The position numbers and the translations under genes were made by a program. Source: Mesostigma viride (lineage: Eukaryota; Streptophyta; Mesostigmatophyceae; Mesostigmatales; Mesostigmataceae). From it: a stretch of 64,000 nt of DNA. This document shows positions 1-9,008 of the stretch, one piece after another. Under the pieces are notes generated by a model. That model made no database searches. It saw only the letters and a list, made by a program, of their open reading frames with translations, and was not told the DNA's origin. Location: contig RPFO01000256.1 in NCBI GenBank assembly GCA_009746045.1, positions 258,501 through 322,500 on the forward strand. The letters are read 5' to 3'. How positions within the stretch are numbered: position 1 is the stretch's first letter; the number at the start of each line of letters is the position of its first letter.

Positions 1-580
1 ACGATGCCATCGCCACAGCCAGCTGCTGCCTGCGACGCTAGGAAGCATCACCCCTCCGTCCATGAGTGTGATTCGGATCTCGATGGGGGGGAAGAGACTC
101 AGATCCACGATCCGAGGCTCGCCACTCAGGAATCCCAAAAAGTGGTCAATGACGCCGTCCACTGCGGTGTTTGCCTTCACGTTGTTTGTGAGAGCGCCAG
201 CCGTCAGCTGACGATGTGTTGTTATTCTTCGACCAACCAGCGGGAGCCTGCGCGAGATTGTACTCGACACCGCCGTGCACCGAGAGCAGCGTATGGAACA
301 GCTGGGAGTAGTCGTTGATGCTGTCGACGGTCTGACCTCCTGCCAGTACCTCGAGGCGCCTGATGATGGAGGACGTGTACGCGGGGAACTTTGCGAACCC
401 CGCCGTGGTCGTGGGGGTCCCCGTGAAAAACATTGCGAAGGAGTGCAAGTCCACGAACCCGGACGTGGGGAGGCGGACCGCGACCACAGACCCTTGTTTG
501 ATGCCGTCGCTTGCTGAGAGGGTGCTGAGATGGACTCGTTGAGTCGTGTGCTGACCCAGCGCCTTCACGAGGTATTGCAT
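1..580 (-). pseudogene. Polinton-like virus major capsid protein, N-terminal part, frameshifted and partial
   Basis: The frame opens at an ATG (580-578) and runs to about position 200. The text is typical of the first jelly-roll of PLV/virophage double jelly-roll capsid proteins: a strand ending in VDLHSFAMFF near residues 42-51, then an RRLEVLAGGQ strand and a DYSQLFHTLL helix near residues 73-98. The original frame stops at 146. A second frame continues to position 1 with capsid-like text (DHFLGFLSGEPRIVDLS) that fits the next conserved block of the family. I infer one gene with a single frameshift near 190-230, cut by the window edge. The protein would form the hexameric capsomers of an icosahedral particle. 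Recognition is by pattern, not alignment. An assembly indel is possible, but the host genes nearby read cleanly, so decay is more likely. Confidence 0.7.
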
Positions 581-657
581 GGACTTGGGGATATAGCGCG
601 CGAGTACCAGGAATTGTCCGAAGCCATAGATTGTGTATACATTCGAATGAGATATTT

Positions 658-1014
658 TTACTGAAGAAGCTGGCCGAGTATGGGATTTTTTACCTTCGCT
701 CCATCAACCCGTCTTTCGAGGTTGGACAAGGCGCTCAGACCAGTGTTTGCGACCGAGTACGCTTTCCCGAGCAGCGTACTCTTCGCGATCATGTTGGATG
801 GGATGTGTCCGAGCGCGGAATCGACAATGCCCGCCGCCTGTTTGGCAGCCCGCGCCCCGTCGCCAATTTTTGAGATGACTTCGCCAGCGACGTGCCCGGC
901 TTTCTTGACAGCTGACACGATGGCCGCCCCGTCGCCGACCCTCTTGATAGCGTTGCCGGCAAACTCTCCCACGCGTCTAGCCACGTTTCCGATTGCTCCA
1001 AAATTAACTTTCAT
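658..1014 (-). CDS. small Gly/Ala-rich basic viral protein, probable virion component
   Basis: This 118-residue protein starts at ATG 1014, inside the last codons of the upstream gene (11-nt overlap). The longer frame to 1077 would need a TTG start. It is rich in Gly, Ala, Val and Lys, with several amphipathic stretches of the form VARRVGEFAGNAIKRVGDG and no cysteines. Small amphipathic or basic proteins of this sort lie next to capsid genes in many PLV, Maverick and adenovirus-like genomes, where they act as membrane-active or core proteins. I cannot assign it to a named family. The tight overlap with the minor-capsid-like gene and the position just upstream of the major capsid gene support a virion role. 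Confidence 0.55.
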   Translation of the reverse strand: MKVNFGAIGNVARRVGEFAGNAIKRVGDGAAIVSAVKKAGHVAGEVISKIGDGARAAKQAAGIVDSALGHIPSNMIAKSTLLGKAYSVANTGLSALSNLERRVDGAKVKNPILGQLLQ

Positions 1015-1867
1015 CGTCCTCGATAGTACTAGATGGCTGAGAAATAAATCTGGTTTGTGGCTGGACGGTCCTGTCAAGGGCCATATACTTCAAAACGCTC
1101 CCGATCTTCCTCGCCTCTATTCCCATCGCCTTCTGAGGGCTTATGCGGAAGGAGAGCTGAAGAGCCCAATCCGAGTAGACAGTTATAGGAGCGTCGTCCT
1201 CGTCGAGCAGTCGGATCGTGATGTTGCTGGGAGAGTCCTTGAGATGCTGCCACAAAGGGGTCGCTGCCTGCCAAACAATGGGTTCTAAGAACTGCGACAT
1301 GTTGGGACAGACGGCCAAAAGGCCTCCATATCCCGTGCCTGTCGACGATGATATCACGTTTCCTCGAACGATGTCGCTGTATACATACACCATTCTCAGT
1401 CTCCCATTCGTCGCTGGCCGGTTGCTAGCGAGGACGCCTGTGAAAGGATATGATCCTTCCATGAGCCCCAACACCCGGCCCGTGGGCTCATCCACCGCGA
1501 CAGAGAACTCGGTGGCATTTGTCACGGTAAACAGACTAGTCGCCCTGTTGTACGTGACCGAGAACCCAGGATCTACCGCCTTCAAAGCTTCCTCTATGTT
1601 TTTTCGGTTTTCGATAGTCGTGTACGAGCCGAGCGGCAAGGTCACCTTCGTAGGGGACTCGCTGCCAGACAAACGGACAGTGAAGTATCGGTTTCCTTCG
1701 CTGATGTGAGTCTGTTCAAACGGGATGGTCATGAGGGTAAGCCCGACGTCGTGATAATCGTCAAGGAGTCCCGCCGGGATGTCCCATACCGGATCCACTA
1801 GCGTCCCGCGAGTTCGGTTCTCCGTGCGAAGAGTGAGTGTCAGCGTTTCCTGGATGAACTCCTTCAT
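1004..1867 (-). CDS. putative minor capsid / penton-like structural protein
   Basis: The frame encodes 287 residues from the ATG at 1867. The open frame reaches 1939, but only with a TTG start. The protein opens with a beta strand and an RTENRTRGTLVDPVWDIP segment. A PLGSYTTIENRKNIEEAL segment follows, then SVTYNRATSLFTVTN and a VLGL turn. The C-terminus reads ITIRLLDEDDAPITVYSDW. This order (basic strand, P-x-G-x-Y segment, YN-x-x-T strand, LG turn, C-terminal strand pair) is common in minor capsid/penton-like proteins of PLVs and related large DNA viruses; I recognise the pattern, not a specific homolog. Another frame just upstream (ATG 1961) also looks protein-like, so the true N-terminus may have been separated by a frameshift. 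Confidence 0.55.
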   Translation of the reverse strand: MKEFIQETLTLTLRTENRTRGTLVDPVWDIPAGLLDDYHDVGLTLMTIPFEQTHISEGNRYFTVRLSGSESPTKVTLPLGSYTTIENRKNIEEALKAVDPGFSVTYNRATSLFTVTNATEFSVAVDEPTGRVLGLMEGSYPFTGVLASNRPATNGRLRMVYVYSDIVRGNVISSSTGTGYGGLLAVCPNMSQFLEPIVWQAATPLWQHLKDSPSNITIRLLDEDDAPITVYSDWALQLSFRISPQKAMGIEARKIGSVLKYMALDRTVQPQTRFISQPSSTIEDDES

Positions 1868-2101
1868 CGGCCACTTCTTCTGACAATAGCTCAGAAGTAA
1901 TTTCGTTTGTCCCAAAAACCTTGACGACGCCTTCCTCAATTTTCGCCGATGCCCTTTTCATGGCGCGCTTGTCTTCCCTGTGAGTGGCTTCTTCCTACAG
2001 TAGAGCATGGCGCCTCAATGAACTCTCGGGACATTTGGATGGAGGGTCATCCATTGAGAGATCTCGAGCATCTCGGCGTCAGTGAACAGCGGGCTGCTCA
2101 T
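1868..2101 (-). pseudogene. short disrupted viral reading frames between two structural genes
   Basis: Two protein-like fragments lie here in different frames. One is a 28-codon frame from ATG 2101 (MSSPLFTDAEMLEISQWM...), three bases after the stop of the zinc-finger gene. The other starts at ATG 1961 (MKRASAKIEEGVVKVFG...) and runs into the next gene in an alternative frame. Neither is long enough to be convincing alone. They may be remnants of a small gene, or of the N-terminus of the minor-capsid-like gene, after indels. No function is assigned. Confidence 0.35.
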
Positions 2102-2103
2102 GT

Positions 2104-2607
2104 TTACTCTTCTGTGAGATTTTTTTCAGCGCCTTCTTTTGGAATTCCCACGACCGTGTTGTGGACCCTCCTGAGATGCAGCAGGAGGTTTTTTTCGTTT
2201 GCGAACGTGCTCTTACACCCGGGTTGTGGGCATTTCCACCTCGCGCCTCCCACCTGGACTCGTTTCCCGACAGGTACACCCGCAGGCTCCGGGGGTGCCG
2301 CCACTGCTTCATCGACGACAACCGGTTCGGGAGCCGGCGCGACAGGGGCCGGTTGGGCATACGCGGACAATGGGGGGTACGCGACCGGTCTAGAGTTCGC
2401 CATCACTGACGCCATGAGAAGGGCATCCTTGAACCCTCGCGCCTCTGCGACCTTCCCTTTGTTCACCGCTCTTCGGACCGGCGCGCTGTGGATGACAATG
2501 GTGTTGGTCGATGAAGCGGTCACCTGCGACTGGGGTGCGACCTTACGCTTCGGTTTTCCCCTTTTACTTGAAGGACGGCGCCGTGCTGATTTCTGACGCC
2601 TTGCCAT
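2104..2607 (-). CDS. basic protein with C-terminal C2H2 zinc finger
   Basis: The protein has 167 residues from ATG 2607. Residues 1-25 are strongly basic (RRQKSARRRPSSKRGKPKRK) and could bind nucleic acid or act as a nuclear localisation signal. Residues 74-115 are Pro/Ala/Val-rich and probably disordered. A classical finger follows: C126-x4-C131-x12-H144-x4-H149, with the usual aromatic and leucine between (TFANEKNLLLHLRRVH). It lies in the leftward virion block, so a DNA-binding virion or core role is plausible; a regulatory role is equally possible. An AT-rich stretch with a TATATGC element just upstream (about 2610-2640) could serve as its promoter. Confidence 0.6.
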   Translation of the reverse strand: MARRQKSARRRPSSKRGKPKRKVAPQSQVTASSTNTIVIHSAPVRRAVNKGKVAEARGFKDALLMASVMANSRPVAYPPLSAYAQPAPVAPAPEPVVVDEAVAAPPEPAGVPVGKRVQVGGARWKCPQPGCKSTFANEKNLLLHLRRVHNTVVGIPKEGAEKNLTEE

Positions 2608-2629
2608 TTCTGCATATAATCATAGATTT

Positions 2630-5600
2630 TTATAACGTCCAAGTGAGGGTCTTGTTAGTCGACACGGCCATTTTTCCAGCGCGCGACTTGCAAAACGCGG
2701 TAGACAACGCTATGTTTGTTGACGTGTCAGTGGTGATGCGAGGAATCCGCAATGCGATTTCAAACACCCCGTCATCCTCCTCGTATCCTGAAACAACATT
2801 CCAGTTGCTGCCAATTATAACGTTTACCGGCCAGACGGACAGGCCGCTAGCCGTTAAGCGATATGGGTTTGATATGTCGAGAATCGTTGGTGGGTTGTTA
2901 TCAAATGTTAACCTGACAAGGATATTGGTCAACGCGGTCGGAAGAGTTAGTTCCGATTGCGTGGCCGGGTCGTGGAAAGACATCACAGCCACGGGGCGCC
3001 ATGCCAAAATTGCGGAAGCGGGTAGTCGTATATGGGCTGCCTCACCGACCAGAGTCTGCTTCCAAATCGTGTGCGATATACGCCTAGTTTCTCGGACATC
3101 TTCATACAGGGCCACGTCCATCCCGTGATTGCCGCCAATTGACGACAGGCTTGAACCATAATAGTAGCTTAGGCTAGAAGCAAATAAAAGCGGGCTCGGG
3201 CCAGATACTGTTGGATCTAATACCTGGAACGTCACGGTCGCCAAATGGATCATACCAGTAACTGGAGGATCAACCAGTGAAATATGATCACAGGTTATGT
3301 CAACGTACGACGAGGATTTTGAATTGTGTTGTAGAAAAACCGCCAGTCCACGCTTCTCCAACGACTACGTTGATAAGCAACGGATCATTGCTCAACTTGG
3401 TGTTTGAAAATCCAAGTCTTACATAAAACTTCCTCACCGACTGACGAGCTGGTAGAATCCCATATATTTTGGCAGTATATTGGTTCATTTGCACGCCGTA
3501 TTGAACATCTGGACACTTAACAACCGTACGGATGACACTCTCATTTGTGAGTGTTAGCTCCTTGAACCAAGTATCCGCCACACCGGTACGGGTTTTGTGA
3601 CGCTATATTTGCCAAAAATGCTACAATTCCTCGACGAGGTGGACCTGTGACGCAGCTCCAACACGTCTCCGACGGCTGTGTACGATCCGGATGGGTTGTT
3701 GGTTTTTAGAGAGTCGAACTCTATGTCTTGTAGGTCATCTTTGATTGGCCAGACATACGCGCCGTGGTACTCTCCGCTCAAGTGGAAGACTGGTCGGAGG
3801 GGCATCGGAATGTACGGGTCAATAATGTCTGTAGGAGTGGTTGTAAATATACCGGACGAGTTTGAGATTTTAGTCATGTCACTAAGTTCTTGAGGAGTTG
3901 TTTTGGATATATAACGCTCCACCTTCCCATCCGATTTTCTTCGAAATGCCACCCAGTAGCTGTTTTGTTGTCTCCATGATGAGTTTAACGTGTATCGAAC
4001 CTTCGACTTCAGATTGTCAAACAGTCGAGTGCATAGTCACTATGGTGCAGATTGATACCCAGCATACCCCAATGCGTCGTAGCCGCATTTCTCCAATTCT
4101 GATGGGCATCTGTCGTGGCCGGGTGATATTTATTCGTCAAAGACATAGTATTTTCTGCAAACGAGACGAAAGCATCGTTGCTGCCCAAATATAGCCGAAA
4201 ACACAATAGAAATGGGCCGTCGATGAGCTGCTCTGAAAAAACAACACATTTACTTGGTGCCGGAGTGGCTGTTTTTACAAAAAAGAATTTTTCGGGAGAC
4301 CCTTCAAAGTAGTATTTCGAAGCTTCTGCTTGCAGCGTGGTCACGGAGTGGCGCGAGAATGATTCTAGAGAATGGAGCGTCGTAGCGGGGCCGTCTATCT
4401 CCACGGTCTCTCCTGACAGGTTTGGCGAGTCCTTTACGGTTACGATCCTGTATCTGAGTTCTACATCATCGCCTTCGGATGGATTTTGAAACGTCGTTGT
4501 CTTCAACGTCCCATCCAAGGCCCCTTGAGATACTCCGTTCGCCAACAGATGAAAACCGGTGAGAGGAGGCAACGACTTTCCCCACCCCACATCATGGTCT
4601 GCGTAGACGCCGTTGATCGCGATTTTTACAGGATTTAGATATGAAATAGGAACTTGGTGTCCGGATGCCGGAGTGCAGTTGGCTCATTTTTGAAACGCAT
4701 ACCATCACCCCTCCTTTGTGGGTGGTGTAGGAGGTGAGGGTCGAGTCGTTGTAGACGTCTATCTCGTAGTTCATATACTTGTTACTATCTGCCGCGACTG
4801 GCGCGGTGATTACGGCGTCTTCCCCGCGCAGTCCCCCGTTTTGCGAGAGGGAGACTCCGCCGATGGTCGGAGTGGTCGGCGTGAGCTGGGTGGAATTCAT
4901 GTACCACCTGATGGGGAGTTTGCGTTGGTATGCGAAGGGGGTCGTCATCTTTATGCCCTGTTTGAGGGTCGTTCCCTCTACGACCTCCCAATTAGCGGTG
5001 GTTGGATTGGTGCTCCAGTAGAGTGCGTTCACAGGGTCAATCGGACCCATTCGCCAGTCCGTCAGTGGCGAGTATGTACGCGTGATGGTGAAGGATCTCC
5101 CAGTTAGTGGAAGGCGCGGTTGTCGTCGCGAATCGTGGCGAAAGACAACAACTCCACGCGGAGAGGGAGGCCGTTAAATCGAGATCCGCCGAGACCATAG
5201 AAAGAGTCGGAAAAGTATGGATATCCTACCTCTCCGTCCACAACGCTCTCCCCCGTGCGCGCCTGGGTCGTGTGGTAGTCGCGATAGGTAAACTTACAGA
5301 TTCCACTCGCGTCGCCATTCGTAACGTTGTAGGGCAGCTGGACTCGCACATCCTGGTCATTGATGACGTTGAACGCGTTTTGGTGCGACACGGTCGTCCC
5401 GTCTTCGAGATGGAGGACGAAATCCCCGTTCAAGTTAGCTATCGACGTTTTGCCTACCCCGTGTTGGTCAAAAAGGTAGTCCAATTGCGCGCGGGTCAGG
5501 ACTCTGCCACCAGGGTCTAGCAACGTATCAGGGCTAAAGTCGAAGACGTGGTACTGGGTTGCTCCCACTTTCGCCGTAAGGTAAGGTTCATTTAGAGTGA

Positions 5601-5928
5601 GATCGTCGACTAAAGTAGTCCCTGATTTAAAATAGGAATACCCATTCACGACGAGACTGTAAGCAAGTTCCGATGGGTCGCTTGCGGTCTCGTCGTCGTA
5701 ATTGTCTCCGAGTCGCACATTTGTCGGCTGGCTCGGGTAGAAAATTTTGAATCCGTCGACAACGAGTGACTCATCGAATGGATGTGAAGTGCCAAGAAGT
5801 AACGTAACGCTAGCTTGAAGCCCATCTATGTCTGTTTCGATGTTAGAAACACGCTCCTCCATTTCAGGGTCGAGCGTTAACCCGGTGGCGAGATTGGTCG
5901 GTCTGCTCAATGTTGTTAGAACGACCAT
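2630..5928 (-). pseudogene. large fibre/spike-like viral structural gene broken by about five frameshifts
   Basis: The frame opens at ATG 5928 with a short coiled coil (MEERVSNIETDIDGLQASV, residues 22-40). It continues as beta-rich text in six successive open segments: 5928-5104, about 5110-4680, 4680-4009, about 4020-3554, about 3585-3300 and about 3340-2630. At each break the next segment extends upstream past its first possible start without a stop and overlaps the previous one. Most internal segments have no in-frame ATG at their beginning. I infer one gene of about 1,100 codons with frameshifts near 5110, 4680, 4020, 3580 and 3320. Coiled coil followed by long Asn/Thr/Ser-rich beta text suggests a trimeric fibre or spike, but no named family is recognised. 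It is adjacent to the other virion genes and shares their strand. Confidence 0.6.
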
Positions 5929-5952
5929 TTATTATCTACCTAGAATATAAAC
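5929..5952. promoter_or_regulatory. 24-bp divergent promoter between the two viral gene blocks
   Basis: The leftward fibre-like gene (ATG 5928) and the rightward coiled-coil gene (ATG 5953) are separated by only 24 bp. This AT-rich stretch contains GAATATAAAC, a TATA-like element on the plus strand whose complement gives TTTATATTC for the minus strand. It marks the switch from the virion block to the packaging/replication block. Promoter activity is inferred. Confidence 0.45.
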
Positions 5953-6480
5953 ATGGCCTCTGAGGCTTCAGAGACCCCAACGAGCTACCAAGACGAAACC
6001 TTCGCCGAGACGCGGGAAGAGCAGGTTGACCTGGTCAAGACAATTCGAAAGGGACAACCGCTGAATGATGAACAGAAAAAAGCCCTTCGCGACAAAATGA
6101 GGGTTTACCAGCAACGCGCAAAAGCCGAGAGGGAGAAGAGACGAAACGAGGAAAAGGAGGCAGAGATAACGAAACGAAAGGTCCTTGCAAAGGAATTGGA
6201 GATTCAGCGGCAAAGGCTAGTCGAACTCGAGCTGCAAGAAGCCCGCAACAAATCGCGGATTGAACGCCTTCTCGCTGAAGATTCAGTCGCCTCAACCCCC
6301 GCCGACACGCCAAAACCAAGACGGGGTCGAAAGCCCAAGGAGACAGAGCCGGACTCTCCGCCACCCCCGATCAAGACCCGACAGCTCCCACCTCCACCAC
6401 CGCCACCTGTCGCGATGACGCCATACGAGATGCGCATGGCCGCCATCCGCGCGTCTCTCCTTGCTAGTCTGGACGATTAA
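5953..6480 (+). CDS. coiled-coil protein with AT-hook and proline-rich tail
   Basis: The protein has 175 residues. Residues 18-110 are highly charged (Glu/Lys/Arg/Gln) with a heptad-like pattern, predicted to form a long coiled coil. Residues 122-131 carry an AT-hook-like core (PRRGRKPKE). A run of prolines follows (residues 136-152), then a short helix at the C-terminus (TPYEMRMAAIRASLLASL). The same TPYEMR/SPYEMR wording occurs in the neighbouring primase-helicase (LSPYEMRLKAVYELV), perhaps a shared docking helix. It stops 12 bp before the ATPase gene, so co-transcription is likely. The function is unknown; a DNA-binding packaging or scaffold role is a guess. Confidence 0.6.
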   Translation: MASEASETPTSYQDETFAETREEQVDLVKTIRKGQPLNDEQKKALRDKMRVYQQRAKAEREKRRNEEKEAEITKRKVLAKELEIQRQRLVELELQEARNKSRIERLLAEDSVASTPADTPKPRRGRKPKETEPDSPPPPIKTRQLPPPPPPPVAMTPYEMRMAAIRASLLASLDD

Positions 6481-6492
6481 AATGTCTTCAGA

Positions 6493-7377
6493 ATGATAAT
6501 GGCTATCATCGAAGAGCGACGAATTCATTCACTTGAGAACAAAGACATCAAGCAACGATACGCCCCACAGCGTCCTGCTCCACCGAATATGCCGAGTCTT
6601 CATTTCATCGCAAACTTCTGCGGAGCTCGACGGTCTGGGAAAACTACATCGGCAGTCAACATGGCGAAGGCTTACTTTGCTAAAAACTCATTCGACAAGC
6701 TGTACCTCATTTCAGGGAGTGCCCACACGGAGCCAAAATACAATGAGCTCCCGGAACCAGCTATGACGATGGAAGTCTACTCTAACCTGGCATTCGATGG
6801 GATGATAGATCATATAAAGTCTGACCTCCACGAATACGAGAGGTACAAGGACGATCTCAAGGTCTGGGAAACGTTCAAACGCGAATACGTGGATGGGAAA
6901 AAAAACGCAGAACTCATGGACCTCTCCATGTACCTACGCCTTGATGCAATGAACTGGGATAAACCTGCGACAAGGTTCGAGCACGGTCCTCCTTCGTCGC
7001 TCATTCTGATAGACGACATGCAAGGCAGTGCCCTCTATCAGAGCTCTAGCAAAAACGCTGTTGCGGCTTTCGCGTTCAAACACAGACACTTCCTCACGAG
7101 CATGATTTTCCTGACACAGGCGTACACAAGCGGTGGCGTACCACGAGCAGTGCGAGCGAATATATCGTTTCTTGCGCTGTTCAGAACGAAGGACCATCGA
7201 GCCGCGCGACAGATCGCGGAAGAGAGCGCGGGGGCTGTGGCGCCGGACGAGTTTCTCGCGCTATGGGACCACGCCGTCAAGGACGATCCTCACGACTTCT
7301 TCGCTGTCGACTTCGACCAGCGCGACCCGAAAAAAATGTTTCGTCGAAACTTCAATACATTTCTCTCGATAAAATAA
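6493..7377 (+). CDS. viral genome-packaging ATPase, FtsK/HerA superfamily (A32-like)
   Basis: The ORF is intact at 294 residues. Walker A is GARRSGKTT at residues 44-52, directly after a hydrophobic strand (HFIANFC). Walker B is LILIDDMQ at residues 170-177, with the acidic pair typical of the family. A FLTQ sensor segment follows at 206-209 and a conserved RANISFLALFR strand at 221-231. This layout and length match the DNA-packaging ATPases of PLVs, Mavericks, virophages and poxvirus A32, which pump the genome into the preformed capsid. The start is ATG 6493 or the in-frame ATG 6499. All key residues are present, in contrast to the broken capsid and integrase genes. Confidence 0.9.
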   Translation: MIMAIIEERRIHSLENKDIKQRYAPQRPAPPNMPSLHFIANFCGARRSGKTTSAVNMAKAYFAKNSFDKLYLISGSAHTEPKYNELPEPAMTMEVYSNLAFDGMIDHIKSDLHEYERYKDDLKVWETFKREYVDGKKNAELMDLSMYLRLDAMNWDKPATRFEHGPPSSLILIDDMQGSALYQSSSKNAVAAFAFKHRHFLTSMIFLTQAYTSGGVPRAVRANISFLALFRTKDHRAARQIAEESAGAVAPDEFLALWDHAVKDDPHDFFAVDFDQRDPKKMFRRNFNTFLSIK

Positions 7378-7380
7378 TTT

Positions 7381-7399
7381 TCTCTGAACATGATATACT
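7381..7399 (+). promoter_or_regulatory. shared viral upstream motif, copy 1
   Basis: TCTGAACAT followed by a TATAC box lies directly before ATG 7400. The same TCTGAACAT plus GTATAC arrangement precedes ATG 9180 of the primase-helicase. Two copies in front of two viral starts suggest a virus-specific promoter element. Confidence 0.45.
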
Positions 7400-7894
7400 A
7401 TGGATATTCCGTCCATCAAACGATACGCAGGCGCCGAGAAGGAGTACGTGTTGGACACCCAAGCACTCCTCCGATATTGTTCGGGTTCTCGACTGGGGCA
7501 GAAAACTCTAGAACGTGTCGTCAGGATCCTTCAAGAAGCAGGCCACCACGACACGATTCCGTCCACCTGTCACGACATGAGCCCCGAAATCCGATTGGCC
7601 ATCCTCGCCTTGGTGGGCGATCGCAGGCGTCCACGTGGGCGCTCACCCTCCAAAACGGAAAAACGACACGAACCGAAACGGCCTCGAGGGCGCCCAAGGA
7701 TCCACCCCGTAGGGTATAAAAAGCCTCGAGCCAAAAAATTGTCTCATGTTCAGTCATCAGATGACGGTGACCGTAGAGGAGCGTCGCGAGCAATGGCGAC
7801 GGGCCCAGGCGAAGAGGCGAGCAATCGCCCGCGACCAGACGAACTGCATCTCGGCGAAAAGCAAGGTCAAGAAGGGCGTCTGGAATCCCAGTGA
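7400..7894 (+). CDS. basic AT-hook protein of unknown function
   Basis: The frame encodes 164 residues from ATG 7400. Residues 1-75 look folded and helical (QKTLERVVRILQEAGHHD; SPEIRLAILALVGD). Residues 76-115 are basic with two AT-hook-like cores, RRRPRGRSP and KRPRGRPRIH, which bind the minor groove of AT-rich DNA. The last 50 residues overlap the integrase start (ATG 7746) in another frame and look low-complexity, so the natural C-terminus may have been altered by an indel. No named family is recognised. Its place between the ATPase and the integrase suggests a role in DNA handling. Confidence 0.5.
   Translation: MDIPSIKRYAGAEKEYVLDTQALLRYCSGSRLGQKTLERVVRILQEAGHHDTIPSTCHDMSPEIRLAILALVGDRRRPRGRSPSKTEKRHEPKRPRGRPRIHPVGYKKPRAKKLSHVQSSDDGDRRGASRAMATGPGEEASNRPRPDELHLGEKQGQEGRLESQ
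7715..7723 (+). promoter_or_regulatory. TATA-like box before the integrase
   Basis: TATAAAAAG lies 23 bp upstream of the integrase ATG at 7746, inside the preceding reading frame. Position and sequence fit a core promoter; activity is inferred. Confidence 0.35.
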
Positions 7895-9008
7895 TCGATG
7901 GATCGCAAATAACCCCGAGTGCGCGGAAAAAATCGGCTTGCAGGCGACCTCTCCACCCTCGCCGGAGCCACCGCACCATGAGGAAACTCCCGCGCGAGCT
8001 GGAGGAGGGCGGTACTGGACCTTCGACGAGGCCGTCGCCGCAGCGGAAGCGCGACCAGAGCAGCACGAGCGTGGCAGGCCATCGAAGGAGCGCGGGGCGA
8101 CTCGCAAGACCGCTTTGGGATACATTGGCAGGATGCGGGTCCTGCTCGACAAACTGGGGTGCTCGCAGTACGAGTCCGTTGATTGCCTTGCCGACACAGC
8201 TCGTGTTCTTCGCGTGGTGCACGAGACATCAGAACCCAAGCGCAAGACCCAGCACTCGAAGGACGACGCCTGGAGGGAGAATGAGAAGCAGCTCCTCGGG
8301 GTCATCAACGGCGTGAACCGAATGATGCCGCCCGAGAAGAGGCTCCCAAGTCACGTTACGGACGCGTACACTGCTCGTGTCAGGAGCTGAAGGTTGGTGA
8401 CCTGGACAGACGGTTGACCGTGCCGAGAACAAGCCGCTGAGGTACACGTACGAACAGCTCCAGAAGATCGCCAAAGCAGAGTACGAAGCCGATCCCACGT
8501 CCGACGCCGCGCTCATGGGCTTGATTATCTCTCGGGTGAAGATCTACCACCGACGCGTTACAATCACGACCAGATGCGCATCGTCGACTCGGTCGCTGAG
8601 CTAGGACCGCACGAGAACGGCTACATCCCGAGCGAGAGGAGATTCTACATCCAGAATTTCAAAACGCAGCACAGCATGCCAGTTTATGACGTCGTCATCC
8701 CGAAGAAGTACGGAAAGCTCATCAAAGCGTTGGATGCCCGTGCTAAGGCTGGACAGAAATTCCTTTTCGAATCAGAGCCTGGCATTCCGATCAAACACGA
8801 GCTCTACAGCGCCCGTTACAACCGGATTTACGGAGGCATCGACGCCACGAGACAAGCATACATCACTCGTTTCCTGAAGGGCGCTTCATTTAAGAAACGT
8901 AAATGGGCTGGCGACATGATGGGCCATGACGTACTGACAGGAGCCGTTTACGAGAGGCAGGGTGGCGAGACTGGCGGACGTCGGCTGAGGCCGAGGAAAA
9001 GTAGATAG
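7746..9008 (+). pseudogene. tyrosine recombinase (integrase), frameshifted
   Basis: Three open segments in different frames follow one another: 7746-8390, about 8425-8540 and about 8530-9008. The first carries an N-terminal DNA-binding-like region. The second has helical text (AALMGLIISR). At the third junction the frame reads GEDLPPTRYNHDQMRIVDS, the family's conserved P-P-x-R box with the first catalytic Arg. The last segment holds TRQAYITRFL (second Arg near 8850) and MMGHDVLTGAVYER (His near 8925, nucleophile Tyr near 8949). Such recombinases integrate PLVs, virophages and some Mavericks into host DNA by strand exchange through a phosphotyrosine link. Two frameshifts (near 8395-8425 and 8535) would inactivate it. 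The gene fits the virus being integrated here. Confidence 0.75.

Noticed and set aside
1004..1939. Longer start (1939) for the minor-capsid-like protein
   Set aside because: That codon is TTG. The first ATG in frame is at 1867, where recognisable beta-strand text begins.
3300..4590. Several separate small viral genes within the fibre region
   Set aside because: Most of the apparent starts (3361, 3581, 3952, 4590) are not ATG, and each frame extends upstream into the preceding one, so a single broken gene is a better reading.
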